Assembly (NCBI RefSeq): GCF_015245355.1
Contig: NZ_CP063311.1
Location: 1,883,217 to 1,947,216, forward strand
Direction of reading: 5' to 3'
DNA length: 64,000 nt
Origin: Anabaenopsis elenkinii CCIBt3563
GTDB taxonomy: Bacteria > Cyanobacteriota > Cyanobacteriia > Cyanobacteriales > Nostocaceae
Below are positions 29,159 through 37,305 of the stretch, piece by piece. The position numbers and the translations under genes were made by a program. Every line of letters starts with the position of its first letter. Position 1 is the stretch's first letter. The notes under the pieces were generated by a model. That model did not search any database. It had not been told where the DNA came from and saw only the letters and a list, made by a program, of their open reading frames with translations.

Positions 29159-29544
29159 GAAGTAGGCGATTAGTTGTCTGTGATAGCGTAGCGTGGCGTA
29201 AGCCATACATGAGTAGGCTCCTATGGTGGAAAAAGCGCCGATAGCTCAATAGTGGTAATTTCTGTTGCCACTCAGTCTCGCTAAACCCTATATTAAGCAG
29301 GTAAAAGTAGGTAATTTCAACCATTATCCTGCCAAGCGATTGGCTATGGCTGAAGCCAGGTTAACCTATCGCCAGTGCCGTAGGCAATTGCAGCGGTTAC
29401 ATCTAAAATATTAAAGTTTATGATGTCGTCGCCTGAACTGGCGTAGAAAAACAAGACAAAGTGAATACGGCGGCTTTACCCGCCCATATACCTAGTGTCT
29501 GATAGCATATAATTTCGTTGACAAATCCGAATTAAAGGTGAAGT
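29159..29544. other. Repeat-filled gap between rpsL and rpsG (386 bp)
   Basis: Unusually long for this operon. It contains a dispersed palindromic repeat copy at 29181-29210, a related palindromic stretch around 29338-29372 and a copy of the CAGTGCCG-GGCAATTGCAGC repeat at 29371-29395. A TATAAT at 29508-29513, 32 bases before the rpsG ATG, may mark a secondary promoter, although no good -35 is visible. No gene is present. Confidence 0.6.
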
Positions 29545-30015
29545 ATGTCTCGTCGTGGTGTTATTCAAAGGCGTCCAGTTCCGCCTGATTCCGTATATAA
29601 CAGTCGCCTGGTCAGCATGATAATCCGGCGGGTGATGCGTCATGGGAAGAAATCACTGGCTGCTAGGCTGGTTTATGATGCGATGAAAACTATTGAAGAA
29701 CGCACTGGCGCGCCGCCACTGGAAACTTTTGAAAGAGCAGTACGCAACGCCACACCTTTAGTAGAAGTAAAAGCGCGTCGAGTAGGCGGAGCCACCTATC
29801 AAGTACCGATGGAAGTCCGCTCAGACAGGGGTACAACCCTAGCTTTGCGCTGGCTAGTCAAATTTTCCAGGTCTAGACCCGGACGCACAATGGCAAATAA
29901 ATTAGCTAATGAGTTAATGGATGCTGCCAACGAGACCGGGAATGCAATTCGCAAGCGGGAAGAAACACACCGGATGGCGGAAGCTAACAAGGCTTTTGCA
30001 CACTATCGTTACTAA
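29545..30015 (+). CDS. rpsG: 30S ribosomal protein S7
   Basis: A primary 16S rRNA binding protein that nucleates assembly of the small-subunit head. 156 residues, [20 protein letters not shown], with [19 protein letters not shown] core (here [20 protein letters not shown]) and a C-terminal [20 protein letters not shown]. Second gene of the str operon, GGTGAAG ribosome-binding site. Confidence 0.99.
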   Translation: MSRRGVIQRRPVPPDSVYNSRLVSMIIRRVMRHGKKSLAARLVYDAMKTIEERTGAPPLETFERAVRNATPLVEVKARRVGGATYQVPMEVRSDRGTTLALRWLVKFSRSRPGRTMANKLANELMDAANETGNAIRKREETHRMAEANKAFAHYRY

Positions 30016-30156
30016 GACAAGTAGGGGTATATCGTGGATATAAAGGCGGTATATCGCCTACCCACAAAAAAATACGGTTTTCCGTAGAAGTATAGAACCT
30101 TAACAAAGAGTAATATACAAGATATCATGAGGCAAAAACTATAATAGGAGGCTACT

Positions 30157-32235
30157 GTGGCACGTACGATCCCGCTAGAGAGAGTACGCAATATCGGTAT
30201 TGCGGCGCATATAGATGCGGGCAAGACAACGACAACCGAGAGAATATTGTTTTACTCTGGCATAATTCATAAAATTGGCGAAGTTCATGAAGGAACAGCC
30301 GTGACAGACTGGATGGCTCAGGAGCGTGAACGGGGAATTACCATCACTGCTGCTGCTATCAGTACCAGTTGGAAAGATCATCAAATTAACATTATCGATA
30401 CTCCAGGACACGTTGACTTCACAATCGAAGTGGAACGTTCCATGCGTGTGTTGGATGGTGTAATCGCGGTATTTTGTTCGGTGGGCGGCGTACAACCCCA
30501 GTCGGAAACAGTTTGGCGACAAGCAGACCGGTATAAAGTGCCCCGCATAGCTTTCGTGAACAAAATGGATCGCACAGGGGCGAACTTCTACAGAGTTCAC
30601 GAACAAATGCGCGATCGTCTGCGGGCTAATGCCATTGCCATTCAACTACCAATTGGTAGTGAAAATGAATTTAAAGGAATCGTTGATCTGGTACGTCAGT
30701 GTGCCTATATTTATAACAATGACGAGGGAACAGATATCCAAGAAACAGATATCCCCGCCGACATGCAAGACAGTGTAGAAGAGTACCGCACCAAGCTGAT
30801 AGAAGCTGTAGCAGAAACTAATGACACTCTGATGAGTAAGTACTTCGAGGGAGAAGAACTTACAGAAGATGAAATCCGTGTTGCCCTGCGTCAAGGTACA
30901 ATTGCGGGTACTATTGTCCCAGTACTGTGCGGCTCGGCATTTAAAAACAAAGGTGTACAGTTGATGCTGGATGCAGTAGTAGATTATCTGCCAGCCCCAA
31001 CTGAAGTACCAGCCATCCAAGGTACATTACCCACAGGTGAGGTGGTTGAGCGTAGAGCTGATGATCAAGAACCTCTATCAGCTTTAGCTTTCAAGATTAT
31101 GGCTGATCCCTACGGCCGTCTTACCTTTGTTCGTGTTTATTCTGGTGTTCTGAAGAAAGGTAGTTATGTTCTCAACGCTACCAAAAATAAGAAAGAGCGT
31201 ATTTCCCGTCTGGTTATTCTAAAAGCAGATGAACGGCTGGATGTGGATGAAATGCGGGCTGGGGATTTGGGAGCAGCACTAGGATTGAAAGATACCTTAA
31301 CAGGTGATACTATTACTGATGAGGGATCACCAGTAATTCTGGAATCTCTATTCATTCCTGAGCCTGTAATCTCAGTGGCGGTTGAACCCAAAACCAAGAA
31401 TGACATGGATAAGCTTTCCAAAGCTCTGCAATCCCTGTCTGAAGAAGACCCCACTTTCCGTGTCAGTGTGGATCCAGAAACCAACCAAACCGTAATCGCG
31501 GGAATGGGAGAACTACACTTGGAAATTCTGGTAGACCGGATGTTACGCGAATTCAAAGTAGAAGCCAATGTTGGCGCGCCCCAGGTAGCTTACCGCGAAA
31601 CGATTCGCAAATCGGTCTCCAAAATTGAAGGGAAATTCATTCGCCAAAGTGGTGGTAAGGGTCAATACGGTCACGTGGTAATCGATTTGGAACCAGGGGA
31701 ACCCGGTACAGGCTTTGAATTTGTTTCTAAGATTGTGGGTGGTGTCGTACCAAAAGAATATGTCGGACCCGCAGAACAAGGAATGAAAGAAAGCTGCGAA
31801 TCCGGTGTATTAGCTGGATATCCACTAATTGATGTCAAAGCAACTCTGGTGGATGGGTCATACCACGATGTAGACTCTTCAGAAATGGCTTTCAAAATCG
31901 CTGGCTCAATGGCAATGAAAGAGGCAGTATTGAAAGCCTCTCCTGTACTATTAGAACCTATGATGAAAGTTGAGGTTGAAGTACCCGAAAACTTCCTTGG
32001 GGATGTGATGGGCGACCTTAACTCTCGTCGTGGACAAATTGAAGGTATGGGATCTGATGATGGTTTAGCCAAAGTAACTGCTAAAGTCCCATTGGCAGAA
32101 ATGTTTGGTTACGCCACTGATATCCGCTCCAAGACCCAAGGCCGTGGTATCTTCTCAATGGAATTTAGCCACTACGAAGAAGTACCTCGGAACGTGGCTG
32201 AAGCAATCATAGCTAAAAGTAAAGGGAACGCTTAA
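30157..32235 (+). CDS. fusA: Translation elongation factor G
   Basis: GTPase that drives ribosomal translocation. Its 692 residues include G1 AHIDAGKTT, switch [10 protein letters not shown] and G4 NKMDR, followed by domains II-V (for example [14 protein letters not shown] and the C-terminal [15 protein letters not shown]). The start is GTG at 30157, with AGGAGG at 30146-30151. Third gene of the str operon, 141 bp after rpsG. Confidence 0.99.
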   Translation: MARTIPLERVRNIGIAAHIDAGKTTTTERILFYSGIIHKIGEVHEGTAVTDWMAQERERGITITAAAISTSWKDHQINIIDTPGHVDFTIEVERSMRVLDGVIAVFCSVGGVQPQSETVWRQADRYKVPRIAFVNKMDRTGANFYRVHEQMRDRLRANAIAIQLPIGSENEFKGIVDLVRQCAYIYNNDEGTDIQETDIPADMQDSVEEYRTKLIEAVAETNDTLMSKYFEGEELTEDEIRVALRQGTIAGTIVPVLCGSAFKNKGVQLMLDAVVDYLPAPTEVPAIQGTLPTGEVVERRADDQEPLSALAFKIMADPYGRLTFVRVYSGVLKKGSYVLNATKNKKERISRLVILKADERLDVDEMRAGDLGAALGLKDTLTGDTITDEGSPVILESLFIPEPVISVAVEPKTKNDMDKLSKALQSLSEEDPTFRVSVDPETNQTVIAGMGELHLEILVDRMLREFKVEANVGAPQVAYRETIRKSVSKIEGKFIRQSGGKGQYGHVVIDLEPGEPGTGFEFVSKIVGGVVPKEYVGPAEQGMKESCESGVLAGYPLIDVKATLVDGSYHDVDSSEMAFKIAGSMAMKEAVLKASPVLLEPMMKVEVEVPENFLGDVMGDLNSRRGQIEGMGSDDGLAKVTAKVPLAEMFGYATDIRSKTQGRGIFSMEFSHYEEVPRNVAEAIIAKSKGNA

Positions 32236-32257
32236 TTAAAAAAGGAAACGAGCATTC

Positions 32258-33487
32258 ATGGCACGCGCAAAGTTTGAAAGGACTAAACCACACGTTAATA
32301 TCGGTACAGTTGGCCACGTTGATCATGGTAAAACTACTCTAACAGCAGCCATTACTATGACTCTAGCCGCGCTGGGTCAAGCTACAGGTAAGGGCTACGA
32401 TCAAATTGATAACGCACCCGAAGAAAAGGCACGGGGGATTACCATCAACACAGCTCACGTTGAGTATGAAACCGGTGATCGTCACTATGCTCACGTAGAT
32501 TGCCCAGGACACGCTGACTATGTGAAAAACATGATCACTGGTGCTGCCCAAATGGATGGTGGTATTCTGGTGGTTTCAGCGGCTGATGGCCCTATGCCCC
32601 AAACCCGTGAACACATCCTATTGGCAAAACAGGTGGGTGTACCCAGTCTGGTTGTGTTCCTGAACAAGGAAGACATGGTAGATGACCCAGAACTACTAGA
32701 GTTGGTGGAATTGGAAGTACGGGAGCTATTATCTAGTTACGATTTCCCCGGCGACGACATCCCCATCGTCACTGGCTCCGGTCTCAAAGCACTGGAAGCC
32801 ATGACTGCTAACCCCAAACTTCAAAAGGGTGAAGATCAGTGGGTAGATAAAATCTATGAACTCATGGAAGCTGTGGATTCCTATATTCCAACTCCTGAGC
32901 GGGCTATAGACAAGCCCTTCCTGATGGCGGTGGAAGATGTATTCTCGATCACAGGTCGTGGAACTGTGGCTACTGGCCGGATTGAGCGTGGTAAGGTTAA
33001 GGTCGGTGATGTGGTTGAACTAGTGGGCATTAAAGACACTCGCAATACCACTGTCACTGGGATCGAGATGTTTAAGAAGAGTCTCGAAGAAGGTATGGCT
33101 GGCGATAACGCTGGCGTGCTCCTACGTGGTATCCAAAAGGCTGACATTGAGCGCGGTATGGTTATAGCCCAACCAAAGTCAATCACCCCTCACACTGAAT
33201 TTGAAGGTGAAGTGTACGTCTTGACCGATAAAGAAGGCGGTCGGAAAACACCATTCTTTGCTGGCTATCGTCCTCAGTTTTATGTACGGACAACTGATGT
33301 CACAGGCACCATCAAATCCTTTACTTCTGATGATGGTAGCACCGCAGAAATGGTGATGCCAGGCGATCGCATCAAGATGACAGTAGAATTGATCAACCCC
33401 ATTGCTATTGAGCAAGGAATGCGCTTCGCGATTCGTGAAGGTGGCCGTACCATTGGTGCTGGTGTCGTATCCAAAATCCTGAAGTAA
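32258..33487 (+). CDS. tuf: Translation elongation factor Tu
   Basis: Delivers aminoacyl-tRNA to the ribosome. At 409 residues it has a typical cyanobacterial length. G1 is [10 protein letters not shown], then the switch region [22 protein letters not shown] and NKEDM. It starts 22 bp after fusA, with AAGGAAA upstream, so it is co-transcribed. A hairpin follows the stop. Confidence 0.99.
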   Translation: MARAKFERTKPHVNIGTVGHVDHGKTTLTAAITMTLAALGQATGKGYDQIDNAPEEKARGITINTAHVEYETGDRHYAHVDCPGHADYVKNMITGAAQMDGGILVVSAADGPMPQTREHILLAKQVGVPSLVVFLNKEDMVDDPELLELVELEVRELLSSYDFPGDDIPIVTGSGLKALEAMTANPKLQKGEDQWVDKIYELMEAVDSYIPTPERAIDKPFLMAVEDVFSITGRGTVATGRIERGKVKVGDVVELVGIKDTRNTTVTGIEMFKKSLEEGMAGDNAGVLLRGIQKADIERGMVIAQPKSITPHTEFEGEVYVLTDKEGGRKTPFFAGYRPQFYVRTTDVTGTIKSFTSDDGSTAEMVMPGDRIKMTVELINPIAIEQGMRFAIREGGRTIGAGVVSKILK

Positions 33488-33507
33488 CACCTGTTTGTTC
33501 TATAACC

Positions 33508-33542
33508 AAGGAGCGCTGGTAGATAAACTATCGGTGCTCCTT
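33508..33542 (+). terminator. Hairpin after tuf
   Basis: AAGGAGC (33508-33514) pairs with GCTCCTT (33536-33542), with an internal loop, followed by a short T-rich stretch. It may partly separate rpsJ expression from the upstream genes, since the tuf-rpsJ gap is 228 bp. Confidence 0.5.
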
Positions 33543-33715
33543 TATCTTCCTTCTTTGATTGCTTTTTCGAGTAATCACCTATGTTGGGGCTTTAGGATCA
33601 GGGGGATTGTGACAGTCTGACCCCATAGCCTTGGGCACTGTCGGCAGAAACCGTGACCATCCCAAATAATTCTCACAAAAGTCATAATTATTCATCAGAA
33701 CCTAGAAAATTAAAG

Positions 33716-34033
33716 ATGGCAACTCTACAGCAGCAAAAAATTAGAATTCGTTTACAGGCTTTTGACCGTCGCTTATTAGACACATCTTGCGAGAAGATTG
33801 TAGACACAGCTAACAGAACTAACGCTACAGCTATAGGCCCAATTCCTCTACCGACAAAACGCAAAATCTACTGTGTGCTGCGATCGCCTCACGTAGATAA
33901 AGATGCCAGAGAACACTTTGAAACCCGCACCCATCGCCGGATTATTGACATTTACCAACCTTCTTCTAAAACTATCGATGCCCTGATGAAGCTAGATCTA
34001 CCATCGGGTGTGGATATTGAAGTAAAACTATAA
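33716..34033 (+). CDS. rpsJ: 30S ribosomal protein S10
   Basis: 105 residues, [22 protein letters not shown], with [20 protein letters not shown] and [21 protein letters not shown]. The ATG at 33716 gives the universal N-terminus; a longer reading frame opens upstream at 33653 but adds 21 non-family residues and is rejected. S10 following tuf is the normal cyanobacterial order. Confidence 0.98.
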   Translation: MATLQQQKIRIRLQAFDRRLLDTSCEKIVDTANRTNATAIGPIPLPTKRKIYCVLRSPHVDKDAREHFETRTHRRIIDIYQPSSKTIDALMKLDLPSGVDIEVKL

Positions 34034-34059
34034 TTTGGTTAATGCTGTAATATTTACCC

Positions 34060-34090
34060 AGCCCTGAAGAAATTTATCTCGGGGCTTTTT
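34060..34090 (+). terminator. Rho-independent terminator of rpsJ
   Basis: AGCCC (34060-34064) and GGGCT (34082-34086) form the base of a hairpin, extended inward by GA/TC pairs, followed directly by a T-run through 34090. Confidence 0.75.
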
Positions 34091-34181
34091 ATTGGCTGGG
34101 AAACAAATGATAGAATATCAGAAAAGTACGGGGAAAGCAGAGAAGAATAAATTTCACAATTAATTTTATACAAAGGTAACA

Positions 34182-34829
34182 ATGACATCCTCTTCTAAAA
34201 TTGCAGTTCGCGAACTACCTCTGTTCCCGTTACCTGAAGTAGTTCTATTTCCTACTAGACCATTACCCCTACATATCTTTGAATTCCGCTACCGAATCAT
34301 GATGAACACGATTTTGGAGAGCGATCGCCGGTTCGGTGTGTTAATGGTCGATCCAGTTGACGGTACAATCGCTAATATTGGTTGCTGTGCTGAAATCATT
34401 CATTACCAACGGCTGCCAGATGACCGCATGAAAATGTTAACCTTGGGACAGCAAAGGTTTCGTGTTTTAGAATACGTCCGCGAAAAGCCTTACCGTGTTG
34501 GGTTAGTAGAATGGTTAGAAGACCAGCCACCAACCCGAGATTTACGCCCCCTAGCCGCAGAGGTAGAACAACTATTACGAGATGTCGTTCGTCTCTCAGC
34601 TAAGTTAACTGACCAAAATATGGAACTACCAGAGGAATTACCCGACCTACCTACAGAACTTTCTTACTGGGTAGCAAGTAATCTCTATGGTGTGCCATCA
34701 GAGCAACAGGCATTACTAGAGACACAAGATACCTTACTGCGCTTGGAAAGAGAAGCAGAAATTTTGACCTCTACTCGCAATCACTTAGCAGCCCGCGCTG
34801 TCCTCAAAGACACTTTTAATAATTCATAA
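34182..34829 (+). CDS. Lon substrate-binding-domain (LON-N) protein
   Basis: A 215-residue stand-alone Lon N-terminal domain without the ATPase or protease parts. The opening VRELPLFPLPEVVLFPTRPLPLHIFEFRYR is diagnostic. GCCAEIIHYQRLPDDRMKMLTLGQQRFRVL completes the domain, and a helical C-terminus follows. It probably binds protein segments; function is unknown. It is conserved in cyanobacteria. Confidence 0.9.
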   Translation: MTSSSKIAVRELPLFPLPEVVLFPTRPLPLHIFEFRYRIMMNTILESDRRFGVLMVDPVDGTIANIGCCAEIIHYQRLPDDRMKMLTLGQQRFRVLEYVREKPYRVGLVEWLEDQPPTRDLRPLAAEVEQLLRDVVRLSAKLTDQNMELPEELPDLPTELSYWVASNLYGVPSEQQALLETQDTLLRLEREAEILTSTRNHLAARAVLKDTFNNS

Positions 34830-34853
34830 TTTTTGCCGTTTGCTTTGGAAGCG

Positions 34854-34888
34854 CTACCCAATAGCTTGCGTGGCCTAGCCATAGGTAG
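34854..34888. repeat. Dispersed palindromic repeat copy
   Basis: CTACC (34854-34858) and GGTAG (34884-34888) frame ATAGCTTGCGTGGCCTAGCC, the same core as the copy at 38161-38192 in rne. It lies between the converging LON-N and pheA genes. Confidence 0.75.
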
Positions 34889-34917
34889 TTCGTAATTCGT
34901 ATTTTTTAAATTACGAG

Positions 34918-35787
34918 TTAGGAGCCAATTGTGATGGGTAGAATCTTATAGCTGCCAAAAATCTTCAAGATTTCTGTATGCTCAGTTAACTTTGCTAAAG
35001 CGCATCGCATTTGTTCTTCCTGCACATCCGCTTCTAAATCAATAAAAAACAAATATTCTCCCAGAGAGCGCTTTGTGGGTCGGGATTCAATACGACTAAG
35101 ATTAATCCCTAACCCAGCAAATACCTGTAGAGGTTTGAGTAGCGTTCCCGGTAAATTCGCCGGGACACTGAAAGCCAAGGAAGTGTAACTAGCACTTCCT
35201 GATATCTTGACTAAATCCTCCACCCATTGACTCACCACCCAAAAGCGAGTGCAGTTGTCAGGGTAGTCATTAATATTACTAGCCAATATAGGCAATTTAT
35301 AGAGTTCAGCCGCTCTACTGGAGGCGATCGCAGCCGCGGTTAAATCTCCATCCAGCCGTTGTAGCGATTCGGTAGTCGAATTACTCGCTACTAGCTGCAC
35401 GTTTGGGAGAAACTGCGCCAACCATCCTTGACATTGTGCTAAAGCTTGTGGATGAGAATAAACAGTTTGAATAGTATCTAAACTACTGGCACAAGAAATT
35501 AAAGCATGAGCAATCGGCATCACCAAAGCCAACTGAACTCGTAAACTATCCAACTGCCACAGTGTATCCATTGTCATAGTAACACTGCCTTCAATAGAAT
35601 TTTCTACCGGTACAACAGCTAACTGAGTTTCTCCAGATGCAACAGCCTGGAGTGATTGGGAAATGCTCGAATATGGACATAACATAGCTTGATTACCTGT
35701 TTTCTTGGCCAGCCAATTAGCATAAAAAGCAGTTACTTGTTCTGCATAAGTGCCAGGAGGTCCTAAATGAGCAATAGATATAGTCAC
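34918..35787 (-). CDS. pheA: Prephenate dehydratase
   Basis: Converts prephenate to phenylpyruvate in phenylalanine synthesis. Its 289 residues make a monofunctional form (no chorismate mutase domain). The catalytic domain starts ISIAHLGPPGTYAEQVT and contains PVENSIEGSVTMTMDTLW and TRFWVVSQ. The C-terminal ACT domain has the phenylalanine-binding ESRPTK segment, so feedback inhibition is expected. It is divergent from the DUF1997 gene, with 89 bp between. Confidence 0.96.
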   Translation of the reverse strand: MTISIAHLGPPGTYAEQVTAFYANWLAKKTGNQAMLCPYSSISQSLQAVASGETQLAVVPVENSIEGSVTMTMDTLWQLDSLRVQLALVMPIAHALISCASSLDTIQTVYSHPQALAQCQGWLAQFLPNVQLVASNSTTESLQRLDGDLTAAAIASSRAAELYKLPILASNINDYPDNCTRFWVVSQWVEDLVKISGSASYTSLAFSVPANLPGTLLKPLQVFAGLGINLSRIESRPTKRSLGEYLFFIDLEADVQEEQMRCALAKLTEHTEILKIFGSYKILPITIGS

Positions 35788-35876
35788 AGACTCTAGTCCT
35801 AAATTATTTGAGAGAAAAAAATAAAATTATAATTTAATTAAAAATAGAAAAATTCAACAATTATTGCTTTGAATTC

Positions 35877-36506
35877 ATGGCTACCCAGTTTACCGCCTGT
35901 CAAACAGTAAGAATTAATGTACCAGCACAGCAGATACCGATCCAACACTACCTGCGTCAGCCCCAACGTCTGGTCAAAGCCCTCACAGATAATAGTCGCA
36001 TACACCAACTTTCAGAAGAAGTATTTCGCTTAAAAATGCGTCCATTAACCTTCATGTCACTGACTATTCAACCCATTGTAGACCTGAAAGTCTGGGCAGA
36101 ATCCCATGGAACCATTCAGCTGCGATCGCTAAATAGTCAAATCCTGGGCTTTGAGTACATCAACCAGCGCTGGTCATTAAATTTACAAGGGTATTTATCA
36201 CCCCAAGAAAGCAACAACATCACCATCCTACAAGGGAAAGCCGATCTAAAAGTAGAAGTAGATATACCACCCCCATTTTCCTTCACACCTCAGCCCATTC
36301 TAGAAGCCACAGGTAATGGTTTACTCAAAAGTATACTGATGACCATAAAACAACGCCTACAGCATCAACTCCTAGCTGATTACCAGCACTGGGTAGCATC
36401 ACAGGGTATGGAAACCCTCCTAATTGACCAGACTGGCGCTGATTGCAATCAGCGCAGTGCCGGCAATTGCAGCCCCAGGGAAATCCCTATTCTCAACCCA
36501 GATTGA
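35877..36506 (+). CDS. DUF1997 family protein with repeat-derived tail
   Basis: A 209-residue soluble protein of the cyanobacterial/plastid DUF1997 family (LRQPQRLVKALTDNSRIHQL, then FRLKMRPLTFMSLTIQPIVDLKVW). The conserved part ends near residue 182 (YQHWVASQGMETL). The last 20-odd residues are encoded by a perfect 20-bp palindrome (36436-36455) plus a dispersed repeat and look like a tail acquired by insertion. Function is not established. Confidence 0.85.
   Translation: MATQFTACQTVRINVPAQQIPIQHYLRQPQRLVKALTDNSRIHQLSEEVFRLKMRPLTFMSLTIQPIVDLKVWAESHGTIQLRSLNSQILGFEYINQRWSLNLQGYLSPQESNNITILQGKADLKVEVDIPPPFSFTPQPILEATGNGLLKSILMTIKQRLQHQLLADYQHWVASQGMETLLIDQTGADCNQRSAGNCSPREIPILNPD
36436..36474. 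repeat. Palindrome plus CAGTGCCG-GGCAATTGCAGC repeat inside DUF1997 gene
   Basis: GCGCTGATTGCAATCAGCGC at 36436-36455 is a perfect 20-bp palindrome. It runs into CAGTGCCGGCAATTGCAGC, which recurs with small changes at 29373-29393 and 40274-40290. It falls at the 3' end of the reading frame. Confidence 0.7.
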
Positions 36507-36582
36507 TTAACTCCCTTCTCTAAAACCTCTCTAAAGCTACTCAAATAGCTTGATTTAAGAACTAGCAAACTAGCCCTAGCTT

Positions 36583-37305
36583 CTATAGTAAAGGTTCAAG
36601 GCTATGGGGCTCACTTGAGTGACTGCCGAATTGACAACCACGAAAAGATTTGCGATGCAATCGTGATGGACCGTACTGTTGCAGCGCCAGCAAATGCTTT
36701 TGGGTGGCATAGCCCTTATGTTCCTCCAAATTATATAAAGGATACTTTGATGCCAAACGTATGAGCAGTGAGTCACGCCAAACCTTCGCAACAATACTAG
36801 CAGCTGCAATACTCACATGAGTTTGGTCACCCTTAACCACAGTTTGTTGAGGAACCTGCAAATTTTTAATGGGCTGGTTACCATCAACCAAACATAGTTG
36901 AGGCCGTACATTCAGTTTGAGCACAGCGCGCTTCATAGCCAACAGAGTTGCCTGCAAAATATTTAGTTGATCAATTTCAGCACTGGAAGCACAACCAATA
37001 GTCCAGTCGGTCGCCAAATCACAGATTTGCCCTGCTAGTGTAACTCTGCGAGAACTGGAAAGCTTTTTACTATCCTTAATACCAGCAACCATGAGTTTTG
37101 CTACAGCAGAACTAGGCAAAATCACTGCTGCTGCCACCACCGGACCAAATAATGCACCTCGCCCCACCTCATCTATGCCTGCCACCAAGTCACAAGACAG
37201 AGGTAAAGGGGAAGGTGAAAAGGGGAGACCCGCCTCCCCCGAATTCAAGAATCCAGGGTCTAAAACTGTTTCTTCTACCTCCATAACAGAATTAATTGTC
37301 CTCAT
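36583..37305 (-). CDS. rnhB: Ribonuclease HII
   Basis: Cuts the RNA strand of RNA-DNA hybrids and single ribonucleotides in DNA. The catalytic motif is AGIDEVGRGALFGPVVAAAV, followed by IKDSKKLS, CLVDGN and HVSIAAASIVAKVWRD. From Met1 the product is 240 residues and overlaps the rne stop by 14 bp; a start at Met8 (37284) removes the overlap. An N-terminal stretch of about 40 residues with PFSPSPLPLS is low-complexity and unlike the family. Close coupling suggests co-expression with rne. Confidence 0.95.
   Translation of the reverse strand: MRTINSVMEVEETVLDPGFLNSGEAGLPFSPSPLPLSCDLVAGIDEVGRGALFGPVVAAAVILPSSAVAKLMVAGIKDSKKLSSSRRVTLAGQICDLATDWTIGCASSAEIDQLNILQATLLAMKRAVLKLNVRPQLCLVDGNQPIKNLQVPQQTVVKGDQTHVSIAAASIVAKVWRDSLLIRLASKYPLYNLEEHKGYATQKHLLALQQYGPSRLHRKSFRGCQFGSHSSEPHSLEPLL

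Noticed and set aside
30175..30645. Minus-strand reading frame of 156 codons opposite fusA
   Set aside because: Antisense to highly conserved EF-G sequence; no independent signals.
33653..33715. N-terminal extension of S10
   Set aside because: The universal S10 start is at 33716; the upstream codons do not match the family.
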